This document shows positions 9,597 through 17,740 of a stretch of DNA of 64,000 bases, in pieces. Source of the stretch: Maridesulfovibrio ferrireducens (lineage in GTDB: Bacteria > Desulfobacterota > Desulfovibrionia > Desulfovibrionales > Desulfovibrionaceae). A program made the position numbers and the translations under genes. Numbering within the stretch: the stretch's first letter is position 1; each line of letters begins with the position of its first letter. Below the pieces are notes generated by a model that did not search any database, had not been told where the DNA came from, and saw only the letters and a program-made list of their open reading frames with translations. Location of the stretch: contig NZ_JAEINN010000010.1 of the NCBI RefSeq assembly GCF_016342405.1, positions 62,001 through 126,000 on the forward strand, written 5' to 3'.

Positions 9597-9875
9597 TCAA
9601 TCATCATCGCGATTCCGGACATCATTTCTCCATAAAACAAGGGGCGCACAACAACCAAGCCCTTCAAAAAGTTGACGACGGGCATCGTCTCCCTCAACAG
9701 GGTCCCCCATAAGAAGACAGATATAGCGATTTAGATTTTCATCCCAGAAAAGATCAGGACAACGGGCCATATAGCCATATTTCCTGTGTGAAACTTCACA
9801 TGGATCTGAGAGACAGCACCATCCGCAACCGACGCATGGTTTAGTAGACACGGTAAGCACCGCCCTGGCAGGCAA
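9597..9875 (-). CDS. Small cysteine-rich protein, possible metal or Fe-S binding
   Basis: An 80-92 residue protein I cannot name. A cluster of cysteines near the N-terminus (CVGCGWCC, then a Cys after LSDP, then CPDLFW) and a later CC pair suggest zinc or iron-sulfur binding, like YkgJ-type small proteins. The start is unclear. The frame opens with a TTG at 9875 and has a GTG at 9851, and no ATG precedes the cysteine cluster. The only good ribosome site here (GGAGA) serves an overlapping short ORF at 9841-9885 in another frame. No neighbour shares an obvious function, and its role is unknown. Confidence 0.55.
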   Translation of the reverse strand: MPARAVLTVSTKPCVGCGWCCLSDPCEVSHRKYGYMARCPDLFWDENLNRYICLLMGDPVEGDDARRQLFEGLGCCAPLVLWRNDVRNRDDD

Positions 9876-9885
9876 TGCTTAACAT
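9841..9885 (-). other. Possible 14-codon leader ORF overlapping the Cys-rich protein start
   Basis: An ATG with GGAGAG five bases upstream opens a 14-codon ORF that stops inside the start region of the Cys-rich gene. It could couple translation to a GTG start at 9851. Alternatively, it is the true N-terminus separated by a one-base frameshift: adding one base would join it to STKPCVGCGWCC. Both readings are inference. Confidence 0.25.
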
Positions 9886-10050
9886 ATACTCTCCTGAGAC
9901 AATTGCAGCCCCGGAGTATAAGTGGATATTCAAAATAGACCTTTGAAAAAAGGTGGGGCAGTATCACGGGTCGCTAAAATTGCTTATGATGCGAGTATAA
10001 ATAGGAATTAATCATACTGTAAAGTATAAGCCTGATAAGACTGAATATGG

Positions 10051-10515
10051 CTACTCCTTTCCAATTCTGCGGATGGTTTTAAATTCTCCCTCAGACACAG
10101 GCATAACTGAAAGTCTTGAACCTTTTTTAAGAAGTTCCATCCCCTCAAGGCCGCTGACAGTTCGTAAAAATTTAAGAGGTAAAGGATTGGTAAACTTTTC
10201 CACAAATTTGATATCCACCATAAACCAACGTGGATTTTCCTCAGAAGATTTAGGATCGAAATGTGGATCATCAATGTTCCATGCCGTATGGTCAGGATAG
10301 CTTTCTCGAACCACTTCAGCAATTCCGACAACAGAAGGATTCGTAATACTATGATAAAAAAGAACCTTGTCACCCAGTTCCATATCATCCCGCATAAAAT
10401 TGCGGGCTTGATAATTACGAACTCCGTCCCATGAAGTTATCTGATCTTCGGCAGCAGCCAGATCATCAATAGAGAAGCATCCCGGTTCAGATTTCATAAG
10501 CCAGTATTTAGTCAT
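10051..10515 (-). CDS. EVE domain-containing protein
   Basis: A 154-residue protein made almost entirely of one EVE domain (PUA-like fold related to YTH domains; human THYN1 family), proposed to bind modified bases in nucleic acids. Typical elements are KYWLMKSEP at the start, WDGVRNYQARN near residue 31 and GDKVLFYHS near 48. The ATG at 10515 is chosen because AAGGAG lies seven bases upstream, whereas the ATG at 10521 is too close to that site. It is likely monocistronic. No modification or restriction genes are nearby, so a defence role cannot be argued from context. The domain is certain; the ligand is unknown. Confidence 0.92.
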   Translation of the reverse strand: MTKYWLMKSEPGCFSIDDLAAAEDQITSWDGVRNYQARNFMRDDMELGDKVLFYHSITNPSVVGIAEVVRESYPDHTAWNIDDPHFDPKSSEENPRWFMVDIKFVEKFTNPLPLKFLRTVSGLEGMELLKKGSRLSVMPVSEGEFKTIRRIGKE

Positions 10516-10569
10516 TAACATTCTCCTTTATTTTCAGACAGACCATGAACAAAAACTGACGTTCAATCT

Positions 10570-11274
10570 CTAATTTACCACAAAATTGAAATACTTATCA
10601 GGATAAGGTTCGTTGTCCAGAGTAAAATGCCACCATTCTTCTTTGAGTGGTTTAAAACCGTGGTTTATCATTAATTGGCGTAATAAAGCCCTATTAGCCC
10701 TAATCTGCGGATTAATACTATCATTCTCAGGCCAAGAGGCAGGACCAAAAAAATCAAATGTGGTTCCCATATCAAGCTCAGATCCGGTACTTTTATCTGC
10801 AATCGTCAAGTCAACAGTTGACCCTCGTGAATGACTGGACTTTTCGGCAATATAACCATCGCGAAATAGATTCTTCTTATCTACCGAGGGATAGAAAATA
10901 GATTTCATGCGGGTATCGGATACATTCCGCCCCCAGCGCACAAAGTGGTCCACCGCTCGCTGAGGACGATAACCATCAAAAATTTTGAGAATTAAACCGA
11001 AAGGAACCAGTTCAGCTTGAACTTCGGCTAAAGCTTTTGCTGCACGAACAGTCAAAACAATACGAGGAGATAAATAACCGTCAACCTGCTCACCTAAAAA
11101 ATTATTTTCTGTAAAATAGCGGGCATCATACATAGCTTCAGGTATCATTTCGTCAACATAACAAAAACCTTCGGGAAGTTGCCCGGCCAAAACTGAACCG
11201 GATACCACCCCCACCAAAAGTACGGAAATAAAAATAAAAGCCAAAGATTCGATAAAGATGTTAACAACTTTCAT
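10570..11274 (-). CDS. Exported D-alanyl-D-alanine dipeptidase (VanX/DdpX family)
   Basis: A zinc dipeptidase of family M15D that splits free D-Ala-D-Ala. A signal peptide covers roughly residues 1-30 and ends at VLAG. The zinc ligands fit the family pattern: SSHSRGSTVDL gives His148 and Asp155, and EEWWHF gives His216 with catalytic Glu213. Substrate-binding Arg is in GYRPQR at residues 101-106. Export argues for turnover of cell-wall peptides in the periplasm, as for DdpX, not the cytoplasmic VanX resistance role. No vanA/vanH homologues or peptide permease genes are adjacent. Its 234 residues match the family. Assignment is strong; physiological role is inferred. Confidence 0.92.
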   Translation of the reverse strand: MKVVNIFIESLAFIFISVLLVGVVSGSVLAGQLPEGFCYVDEMIPEAMYDARYFTENNFLGEQVDGYLSPRIVLTVRAAKALAEVQAELVPFGLILKIFDGYRPQRAVDHFVRWGRNVSDTRMKSIFYPSVDKKNLFRDGYIAEKSSHSRGSTVDLTIADKSTGSELDMGTTFDFFGPASWPENDSINPQIRANRALLRQLMINHGFKPLKEEWWHFTLDNEPYPDKYFNFVVN

Positions 11275-11396
11275 ATTGGTGAACCTCTTTCCTTTTTACG
11301 TCGCCAAACAGATTGTAGCGCAGAATTGTATACTGGTGTATTAAGTAAATATAAAGCCTTTCCGTGTAGCGCAAAAAAACTAAACAGTGGAATTCA

Positions 11397-14336
11397 ATGA
11401 CTGACGATTTAAACACCAATGAAAGAATTCATCAACTTGAAGCAGCTCTTGCTCAAAGTGAAAATCATTTCCGTCTACTTTTTGACACAATTGAAGATGC
11501 TGTTTTTATGTTTGAAATTCTTCCGAACGGCACGAGGGGACTCATTCGCGATGTAAATGAAGCCGCATGCAATCGTTTGGGATATACCAGAGATGAATTT
11601 CTGAAAATAACTGTTGAAGAGTTCAGTGTCACGGAGACAAACCAACCCAGTCCAAGTTTATTTGAAAATTTTGCTCAAGAACAAAAAAAACTGTTCGAAT
11701 TAATTCATATTGCTAAAGACGGAAGAAAAATACCTGTTGAAATCAGCGCCAGAAGATTTGACTATGAAGGAACCCCCATGGTCCTCTCCATTGTGAGGGA
11801 TATTTCAGTTAGAAAAGAGATTGAACAATCACAAAAATCATACTTGAAGCAACTTGAGTCAGAAGTTGCGGAAAGAACCGGAGAACTCGAGCGGATTAAT
11901 GAGCAACTAAAAAAACAAGTGAAAGAACTTGAACACTCCCGTCACATCCAGACAGTTTTATATGAAATAATCAGTCATGCTCAGTACTCCGACAATCTAA
12001 ATGAACTCTTGCAATCGATACACAAGATAATGATAAAGGAGCTTCACGCAGACAATTTTTTTGTAGCCTTAATTGATAATGATCAGGATTCTCTTAAATT
12101 TGAATACTGTGTTGATAAAACGACTCCGCACTGCTCCACCATTGAAAACATCAGTCGTCTGGGAGGCAAAAGGTTAAGTCTCTTACCAATTAGACGTAGT
12201 GAAACTGTTCATATGTCCAAAACACAAATTATGCGATTAATAAATAAAGGCATAATTGAAGTTTGCGGAGTTATACCGGAAGTATGGCTTGGTGTTCCTT
12301 TGCGTATCCGGGGTATTCCTATCGGAGTTTTGGTTATTCAGGATTATGATATGCCAAGTACTTATTCCAACGAAGATTTACAACTTTTTGCGGCCTGCTC
12401 TGACCAGATTGCCCTAGCAATTGAACGCAAGAATCATGCTGATTTATCTAAATCAGCACGCGATATTTTCCAGAACATTCCCTCTGGACTTTTCATCTAT
12501 CAATATACAAAACCTGATTCGCTGAAACTGTTAGATGCAAATCCAGCAGCGGAAAACATTACCGGAATTACGTTAAAAGACTGGATCGGGCGTGAATTCT
12601 TAGACATCTGGCCCGGTTTTGACGCACAGCAAATTTTTAATAATTTCCTTTCCCCCTTAAAAACCGGCAAAGATTTTATCTCCAATGAAGTTCTCTATAA
12701 AGATAACAGGCTATCCGGAGCATATCGAGTACGCACCTTCCTACTCCAGAACGACAAGCTTGGTATTGCGTTTGAAGACACTACTGAACAAAAACGTGCT
12801 GAACTTACAATTCGTGAAAGTGAAGAACATTATCGAGCTTTCTTCGAAGATAACCACTCTGTCATGTATATTCTGGATACTGCTGACGGTAAAATTCTCG
12901 ACACCAACAAGGCCGCCGAAGCTTATTACGGATACTCCCGCGAAGAACTTCTTACAATGAAGATTTCCGACATAAACAGCTTATCGGAAAGACAAGTTAA
13001 GAAGATTGTCAAAAAAGTAACAAAGAAAACGATCTCGAATATAATAGGAAGACATAGACTGGCTAACGGTGAATACCGAAACGTTGAAATTTTTTCCGGA
13101 CCTTTTGAAGTCAGAGGTAAAACCAGATTAATCTCGATTATTCATGATATTACCGAAAGATTGAAAAATGAGGCTGAACTTTCAGAAGCAAAAGAAGCTG
13201 CTGAATCAGCCAACAAGGCGAAAGATGAATTTCTTGCAAACATAAGCCATGAAATAAGAACCCCACTCAATGGAGTCATGGGAATGTTGCAACTGCTACA
13301 GATTGCGCACCTAAATACAGAAGAGCAATCCTGTGTCGATACAGCCCTTCAATCTTCCAGAAACCTGCTCAGAGTATTGAACGATGTTCTTGATTTCACA
13401 AAAATTGAAGCTGGCAAAATGGATCTTTACGAAGAACCTTTCGAGCTGAAAGAACTTATCAAACAGTGTCTCGATTTATTTAAAATTCAAGCGGAAGAAA
13501 AAGAACTGCAGTTAATATCCAACATCGATTCGAGCACACAGAATTACTATGTAGGAGACGAAGGCAGAATCCGACAGATTTTATTTAATCTGGTAGGAAA
13601 TTCAATAAAATTCACGGAATCAGGTTCAATAACAATAAGTGTTTTTTCACTTCCACACCCAACCCCCGGCAAGCATCGGCTATTTTTCTCAATTGAAGAT
13701 ACCGGGGTTGGAATACCAGACGACAAAATCGAACACATTTTTGATTCCTTCACACAAGTGGACGGCTCACTATCCAGGAAATATCAGGGGGCAGGTTTAG
13801 GGCTCTCCATAGTTAAAAGGTTGGTAAACCTGATAGGTGGTAACATTTCGCTTCAAAGCGAGGTAGGAGTGGGAACCACAATACTTTTCTGCGTGTATGT
13901 CGAAAAGCACGACCCTCCTGTTTCTTTACAAGCGGAAGTCACTAAAGAAATAGGTAAAAAAACTCCCTTGCAAATTCTTCTGGTTGAAGATGAAAAGGTT
14001 AACAGACTCATGGCTCTGAGATTTCTTGAAAAAATGGGGCACAATGTAGTTTGCGCCGAAAATGGAGAAATGTGCCTTGAAGAACTTCGCAAACAAACAT
14101 TCGATGCAATTTTAATGGACATCCAGATGCCGGTAATGAACGGGCTTGAAGCCACTCATCTAATCAGAACATCTGAAGAATTTAATATGCATCGTTCCGT
14201 CCCGATAATAGCCCTGACAGCACATGCAACAAATAATGATAGAAATATCGCAATACAAACTGGAATGAATGAATATATAAGTAAACCTTTTGAATGGGAA
14301 CTACTCAAAAAAACACTATATGAAGTCACAAGCTAG
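11397..14336 (+). CDS. Cytoplasmic hybrid histidine kinase (PAS-GAF-PAS-PAS-HisKA-HATPase-REC)
   Basis: A 979-residue sensor kinase with no membrane segment. Order: PAS at about 15-135, a coiled coil to about 180, GAF at about 180-345, PAS at about 355-465, PAS at about 475-595, then the dimerisation domain with phospho-acceptor His618 in NISHEIRTP, an ATPase domain at about 725-840 and a C-terminal receiver with Asp908 in LMDIQMPVMNG. Because it ends in a receiver and no HPt gene is adjacent, it must signal through a distant phosphotransfer protein or an unlinked regulator. Several PAS domains and a GAF suggest sensing of cytoplasmic redox, light or small ligands. It stands alone between convergent and divergent neighbours. 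Confidence 0.93.
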   Translation: MTDDLNTNERIHQLEAALAQSENHFRLLFDTIEDAVFMFEILPNGTRGLIRDVNEAACNRLGYTRDEFLKITVEEFSVTETNQPSPSLFENFAQEQKKLFELIHIAKDGRKIPVEISARRFDYEGTPMVLSIVRDISVRKEIEQSQKSYLKQLESEVAERTGELERINEQLKKQVKELEHSRHIQTVLYEIISHAQYSDNLNELLQSIHKIMIKELHADNFFVALIDNDQDSLKFEYCVDKTTPHCSTIENISRLGGKRLSLLPIRRSETVHMSKTQIMRLINKGIIEVCGVIPEVWLGVPLRIRGIPIGVLVIQDYDMPSTYSNEDLQLFAACSDQIALAIERKNHADLSKSARDIFQNIPSGLFIYQYTKPDSLKLLDANPAAENITGITLKDWIGREFLDIWPGFDAQQIFNNFLSPLKTGKDFISNEVLYKDNRLSGAYRVRTFLLQNDKLGIAFEDTTEQKRAELTIRESEEHYRAFFEDNHSVMYILDTADGKILDTNKAAEAYYGYSREELLTMKISDINSLSERQVKKIVKKVTKKTISNIIGRHRLANGEYRNVEIFSGPFEVRGKTRLISIIHDITERLKNEAELSEAKEAAESANKAKDEFLANISHEIRTPLNGVMGMLQLLQIAHLNTEEQSCVDTALQSSRNLLRVLNDVLDFTKIEAGKMDLYEEPFELKELIKQCLDLFKIQAEEKELQLISNIDSSTQNYYVGDEGRIRQILFNLVGNSIKFTESGSITISVFSLPHPTPGKHRLFFSIEDTGVGIPDDKIEHIFDSFTQVDGSLSRKYQGAGLGLSIVKRLVNLIGGNISLQSEVGVGTTILFCVYVEKHDPPVSLQAEVTKEIGKKTPLQILLVEDEKVNRLMALRFLEKMGHNVVCAENGEMCLEELRKQTFDAILMDIQMPVMNGLEATHLIRTSEEFNMHRSVPIIALTAHATNNDRNIAIQTGMNEYISKPFEWELLKKTLYEVTS

Positions 14337-14583
14337 ATTAGGAGAATCCGCTTTTCTTGACATATTCTCATCCTTAGACAACTAATTGCCGTGAAGTAAA
14401 ATTAAGAATCATTGTCATATGTTGCTGTCGATAGTTTTAGTTAAGATCTTTATTTCAAATAATCATTTTCAAAAAGAGTTTAGAGTCGCATCATTTTTGA
14501 CGTTTAGCATTCTGCTGAAAGCTGTTAAACTATTCTAAATATGCCCCTTTCATTATACTAAATATTTATAACGAGTTTCATTA

Positions 14584-15576
14584 ATGCATGTACTTGTCAC
14601 CGGCGCAACTGGACTTATCGGCTCCAACTTAATCCCTATCTTACTAGAACAGGGTTATAAGGTAAGTGTTCTCGTCCGCGATCCAGAAAAAGCAAAGCTA
14701 TGTCTAAGCACCGGCATAAAAATATGCCCCGGACATTTAAATGATGAAAAAGCAATTGAAAAAGCGCTGAAAGGGTGCCGATTTCTTTTCCACCTCGCCG
14801 CAGACTATCGACTATGGGTCCCTGACCCGCAAGCAATGTACCTCACCAACGTGGACGGCACTCGCCTGCTCATGACAAAAGCTCTCGAAGCTGGAATTGA
14901 AAGAATTGTATATACCTCAAGTGTCTGCACGTTAGGCTACCACACAGATGGAAGACCCGCGAATGAAGACTTGAAATCCAGCTTAGAAAGCATGATCAGT
15001 CCTTATAAAAAATCAAAATTTTTAGCGGAAAAAGCCGTATCAAGAATGGTTAAGGAAAATGGTCTTCCTGCTGTTATTGTTAATCCGTCCACCCCGGTCG
15101 GCCCCGGAGACTCCCGTCCGACTCCCACAGGCGCCATGATACTTAACACCGCCCGAGACGGTGGAAGATTCTACGCTGAAACAGGGCTTAACATTGCCCA
15201 CGTTGAAGATGTTGCCCGCGGTCATCTGCTGGCACTGGAAAAAGGAACTATCGGCCGCAGATACATTCTCGGCGGCGACAATCTATATTTGAAAGAACTT
15301 TTCGCTATGACCGCTAAAGCAGCCGGTAAACCCGGCCCCATGTGCAAGGTTCCCACTGCGGCCCTCTACCCCATTGCCATTATCAGTGAAATTCTTGCCC
15401 GCTTAAACCTGATAGATGAGCCTGTGGCCACCACGGACAGCATCCGTATGGCCAGCAAAATAATGTTTTATAGTTCTAAAAGAGCAGAAACAGAGCTTGG
15501 ATATACTCACCGCCCGGCAATTCAAGCTGTTGAAGATGCCATCAAATGGTTCAGGGAAAACGGGATGCTTGTTTAA
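14584..15576 (+). CDS. hpnA: Hopanoid-associated sugar epimerase HpnA-like NAD-dependent epimerase
   Basis: An extended short-chain dehydrogenase of 330 residues with the dinucleotide-binding motif TGATGLIGSN at residues 7-16 and the catalytic YKKSK at about 140. The strings HLAADYRLW and VNPSTPVGPGD are characteristic of the HpnA branch (TIGR03466), named for its frequent place in hopanoid gene clusters. Its true substrate is thought to be a nucleotide sugar. Here it is isolated: no squalene-hopene cyclase or other hpn gene lies in the window. It converges with a receiver gene, with only eight bases between stops. A possible TTGACA box lies at 14357, far upstream. Confidence 0.85.
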   Translation: MHVLVTGATGLIGSNLIPILLEQGYKVSVLVRDPEKAKLCLSTGIKICPGHLNDEKAIEKALKGCRFLFHLAADYRLWVPDPQAMYLTNVDGTRLLMTKALEAGIERIVYTSSVCTLGYHTDGRPANEDLKSSLESMISPYKKSKFLAEKAVSRMVKENGLPAVIVNPSTPVGPGDSRPTPTGAMILNTARDGGRFYAETGLNIAHVEDVARGHLLALEKGTIGRRYILGGDNLYLKELFAMTAKAAGKPGPMCKVPTAALYPIAIISEILARLNLIDEPVATTDSIRMASKIMFYSSKRAETELGYTHRPAIQAVEDAIKWFRENGMLV

Positions 15577-15584
15577 AAAACAAA

Positions 15585-15953
15585 CTACCCAAGCATACGC
15601 CTGATTTCGTCAATTATTGATTTGGAGTCCATAAGGGGCTTAAGAAAAATTGTATTTGAAACATTTAATGCTGCCCCCTGCTCAGAAGTCATCTGGTACT
15701 CTGGAGATCCCGTGTACACGATGTATTTCAATTTCGGCCACAGCTTTATGGCCGCATCAATAAACTCAGTTCCATCCATACCCGGAAGACGCAAGTCAAC
15801 AATAGCTAAATCAATTTGAACAGTATCAAGCACCCGAAAAGCAACTTCGGCGCTTTCAGCCTGATAAACAGTTAACCCCTCATCTTCCAAAGCAATCGCC
15901 ATACTTTCTCTGACATGAGTATCATCATCAAGAACTAATATTGTATATGACAT
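15585..15953 (-). CDS. Single-domain response regulator
   Basis: A 122-residue receiver with no output domain. The acidic pocket is VLDDD at residues 6-10, the phospho-acceptor Asp lies in IVDLRLPGMDG near residue 53, and Lys near residue 105 is in IFLKPL. The start at 15953 has AAGGAG seven bases upstream. It may relay phosphate or bind a partner protein. A STAS-domain gene lies 70 bases upstream on the same strand, so the two may be co-transcribed as a small partner-switch unit. No kinase is in the same operon; the hybrid kinase nearby is on the other strand. Confidence 0.93.
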   Translation of the reverse strand: MSYTILVLDDDTHVRESMAIALEDEGLTVYQAESAEVAFRVLDTVQIDLAIVDLRLPGMDGTEFIDAAIKLWPKLKYIVYTGSPEYQMTSEQGAALNVSNTIFLKPLMDSKSIIDEIRRMLG

Positions 15954-16025
15954 TTTGCTTCTCCTTAGCTATAAGAACACTCCCTTTATCTCCACACTTA
16001 AGTTTTATCATTAAAATATAAAATA

Positions 16026-16511
16026 TTATACGGCTTGAGCCTTATCATTTAAAAAAACATCTGCAGCTTCAAGACTGGGCACAATATTTAAAATACGGTC
16101 CATCTTTACTGCACGAAAGACCTTCTGGATATGTTCGTTTCTATTAACAAATATGACACTGCCCCTCTTACGCCGAGCCGTCTTATGCGCCTTGAAAAAT
16201 ACGGCAAGACACGAAACATCTATAAACAAAGCCTTATTAAGGTCAACGATGGTTCTGCCATCCCATTCCTCGGACAATTCATATAAACGAGGCTTCAGAT
16301 GCTTTACAGTTTGCGTATTATACACCCCATGGAGAGAAAGAACCGTCGAATCACCTCGAATTTCTTCTGATAAATCAAACGGCAAAGAAGCAGTGCGACC
16401 CTCCCCAGAGTCGAACTTATGTCCTGTGTCAATAATCTGATCAGACAAATTATCCGAAAAGACTCGATTATTCAGTAAATTAATACTGTTTGTTGTGTGC
16501 TTGTTTGTCAT
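16026..16511 (-). CDS. STAS-domain anti-sigma factor antagonist-like protein
   Basis: A protein of about 161 residues with a C-terminal STAS domain from about residue 55. The motif FIDVSCLAVFFKAHK matches the IDSSGL region of SpoIIAA-type antagonists, with the phosphorylatable Ser kept. An N-terminal extension of about 50 residues is polar and unremarkable. The frame opens further upstream to a GTG at 16559, but no ribosome site supports either start; I use the ATG at 16511. It may regulate a partner by binding, switched by Ser phosphorylation. The receiver gene downstream on the same strand hints at a joint circuit, but no anti-sigma kinase is present here. Confidence 0.75.
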   Translation of the reverse strand: MTNKHTTNSINLLNNRVFSDNLSDQIIDTGHKFDSGEGRTASLPFDLSEEIRGDSTVLSLHGVYNTQTVKHLKPRLYELSEEWDGRTIVDLNKALFIDVSCLAVFFKAHKTARRKRGSVIFVNRNEHIQKVFRAVKMDRILNIVPSLEAADVFLNDKAQAV

Positions 16512-16614
16512 TAAACAAGTAATGCATTTTATATTCCAGAATTGAGTACAATAAAGCACACCAAAGTATTAAAAATGGAAAAATGAGCTAAGGGATTCAA
16601 TACAGACTATACAG

Positions 16615-16663
16615 AGCTCATCAACATGAGCTAATATATTTAAATCATCATGCTACACATGAT
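16615..16663. promoter_or_regulatory. Two palindromes upstream of the ABM monooxygenase gene
   Basis: AGCTCAT-CAAC-ATGAGCT at 16615-16632 and ATCATG-CTACA-CATGAT at 16647-16663. Their centres are about 31 bases apart, close to three helical turns. They sit 25-70 bases before the start codon of the ABM gene and so could be operators for a repressor, or could regulate the divergent STAS gene. Confidence 0.4.
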
Positions 16664-16687
16664 AAAAAACAGATACGGAGGTTCAAA

Positions 16688-16987
16688 ATGATTATTCTAA
16701 CCGCAGCCCTTCAGGCAAAAAAAGGCAAAGAAACAGAAGTTGAACAAATACTCGTTCATATGGTGTCAGAAACGGCACAGGAAAAAGGAGCATTAGAATA
16801 CAGACTGCATAAATCAAAAAATAACGACGGCAGCTTTTTATTTTATGAAAAATACTCGGGACAAACAGCGTTTGAAAATCATGTCGCATCTGCTCACTAC
16901 AAGCAGCTAGGCGAACAGCTCGGTGGTTTACTGGCGAAAGAACCCATCATAGATTTTTATGATTTTATTACTGGAATTACTGAATAA
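16688..16987 (+). CDS. ABM-domain protein, putative quinol monooxygenase
   Basis: A 99-residue protein with the antibiotic biosynthesis monooxygenase (ABM) fold, related to YgiN-type quinol monooxygenases. Family marks are GALEYRLHKS at about residue 37, FLFYEKYSG at 53 and HVASAHYK near 68. Such dimeric enzymes act on quinols or related aromatics without a cofactor, but many members have no proven activity. GGAGG lies about five bases before the ATG, giving a firm start. Two palindromes sit in the leader. A BON-domain gene follows 47 bases downstream and may be co-transcribed. Confidence 0.85.
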   Translation: MIILTAALQAKKGKETEVEQILVHMVSETAQEKGALEYRLHKSKNNDGSFLFYEKYSGQTAFENHVASAHYKQLGEQLGGLLAKEPIIDFYDFITGITE

Positions 16988-17034
16988 AAAAATACAGACA
17001 GCCTCAAAACAGAACTTCTGCCTAAAGTTGTTAT

Positions 17035-17664
17035 ATGAAAAAAAAATATATAATTCTAAGTCTTATGCTTTTGTCTGCACACCCTATCTCCGGCACGGTT
17101 GCCACTGAAACGGCCCATGCCGGGTTTCTTCCGTATGGCAGAATGTATAAAGCTGCAAAAGATGATCGTGCTTACACAACACAAGCTAGAGATGTTAGAC
17201 TTCAGTTACAGCTTCATAAAGCCGTGCTGAAGGAAGCTCCCTCAAACGTCATAAATGTAAGCTCTTATGTTTATCTCGAACACGGATTCCTTGTGGGTGA
17301 GGTGGACAGTGAAAACCAGAGTAAAGCGCTGGTAAAAGCCGCCGGAAAACTGACAGGACTAAACGGTGTCAGCTACTATCTTCCCTTAAGGAAAACAGAG
17401 AATAAACCGGAAACATCCTCTGCACTTGAATTAAAACTGAAAAGTATGCTGGAGCCTGATTATCCTTCATCAAAACTTACGATTAAAGTAGTTCAGGATG
17501 TCGTTGTCGTCCTTGGAGTTTTAACTCATGAGGAAAAGAAAAAAGCACTGAATTCTCTTAAAGATTTAGCCGGTGTTGATAAAATAATAAACTTCATCCA
17601 AACTCCCTCCCCCCAAGAAGTAAAGCGAAGCCGCCCAAGACCTTTGCGCAACCTTTTTAATTAA
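17035..17664 (+). CDS. Exported BON-domain protein
   Basis: A 209-residue protein with a signal peptide (basic KKKK start, hydrophobic core to about residue 20, likely cleavage near residue 30). Two BON-like domains follow, at about 45-120 and 130-195; BON modules are thought to bind phospholipids or other envelope components, as in OsmY. The pattern of short strands around VVLGVLTHEEKKKALNSLKDLAGVDKI fits the second domain well. The C-terminus is basic (RSRPRPLRNLFN). It likely acts in the periplasm in envelope stability. It follows the ABM gene and ends at a strong terminator. Confidence 0.8.
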   Translation: MKKKYIILSLMLLSAHPISGTVATETAHAGFLPYGRMYKAAKDDRAYTTQARDVRLQLQLHKAVLKEAPSNVINVSSYVYLEHGFLVGEVDSENQSKALVKAAGKLTGLNGVSYYLPLRKTENKPETSSALELKLKSMLEPDYPSSKLTIKVVQDVVVVLGVLTHEEKKKALNSLKDLAGVDKIINFIQTPSPQEVKRSRPRPLRNLFN

Positions 17665-17685
17665 AAGCTAAACTTCACAGCAACA

Positions 17686-17714
17686 AAAAAAAGGGAGCAT
17701 TTGCTCCCTTTTTT
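17686..17714. terminator. Bidirectional intrinsic terminator
   Basis: AAAAAAGGGAGCA and TGCTCCCTTTTTT form a near-perfect stem with a two-base gap. T runs exist on both strands. It separates the BON gene (plus) from the convergent mscS gene (minus). Confidence 0.9.
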
Positions 17715-17740
17715 ATCTAAATCTATCTTTAAAGCTAAAT

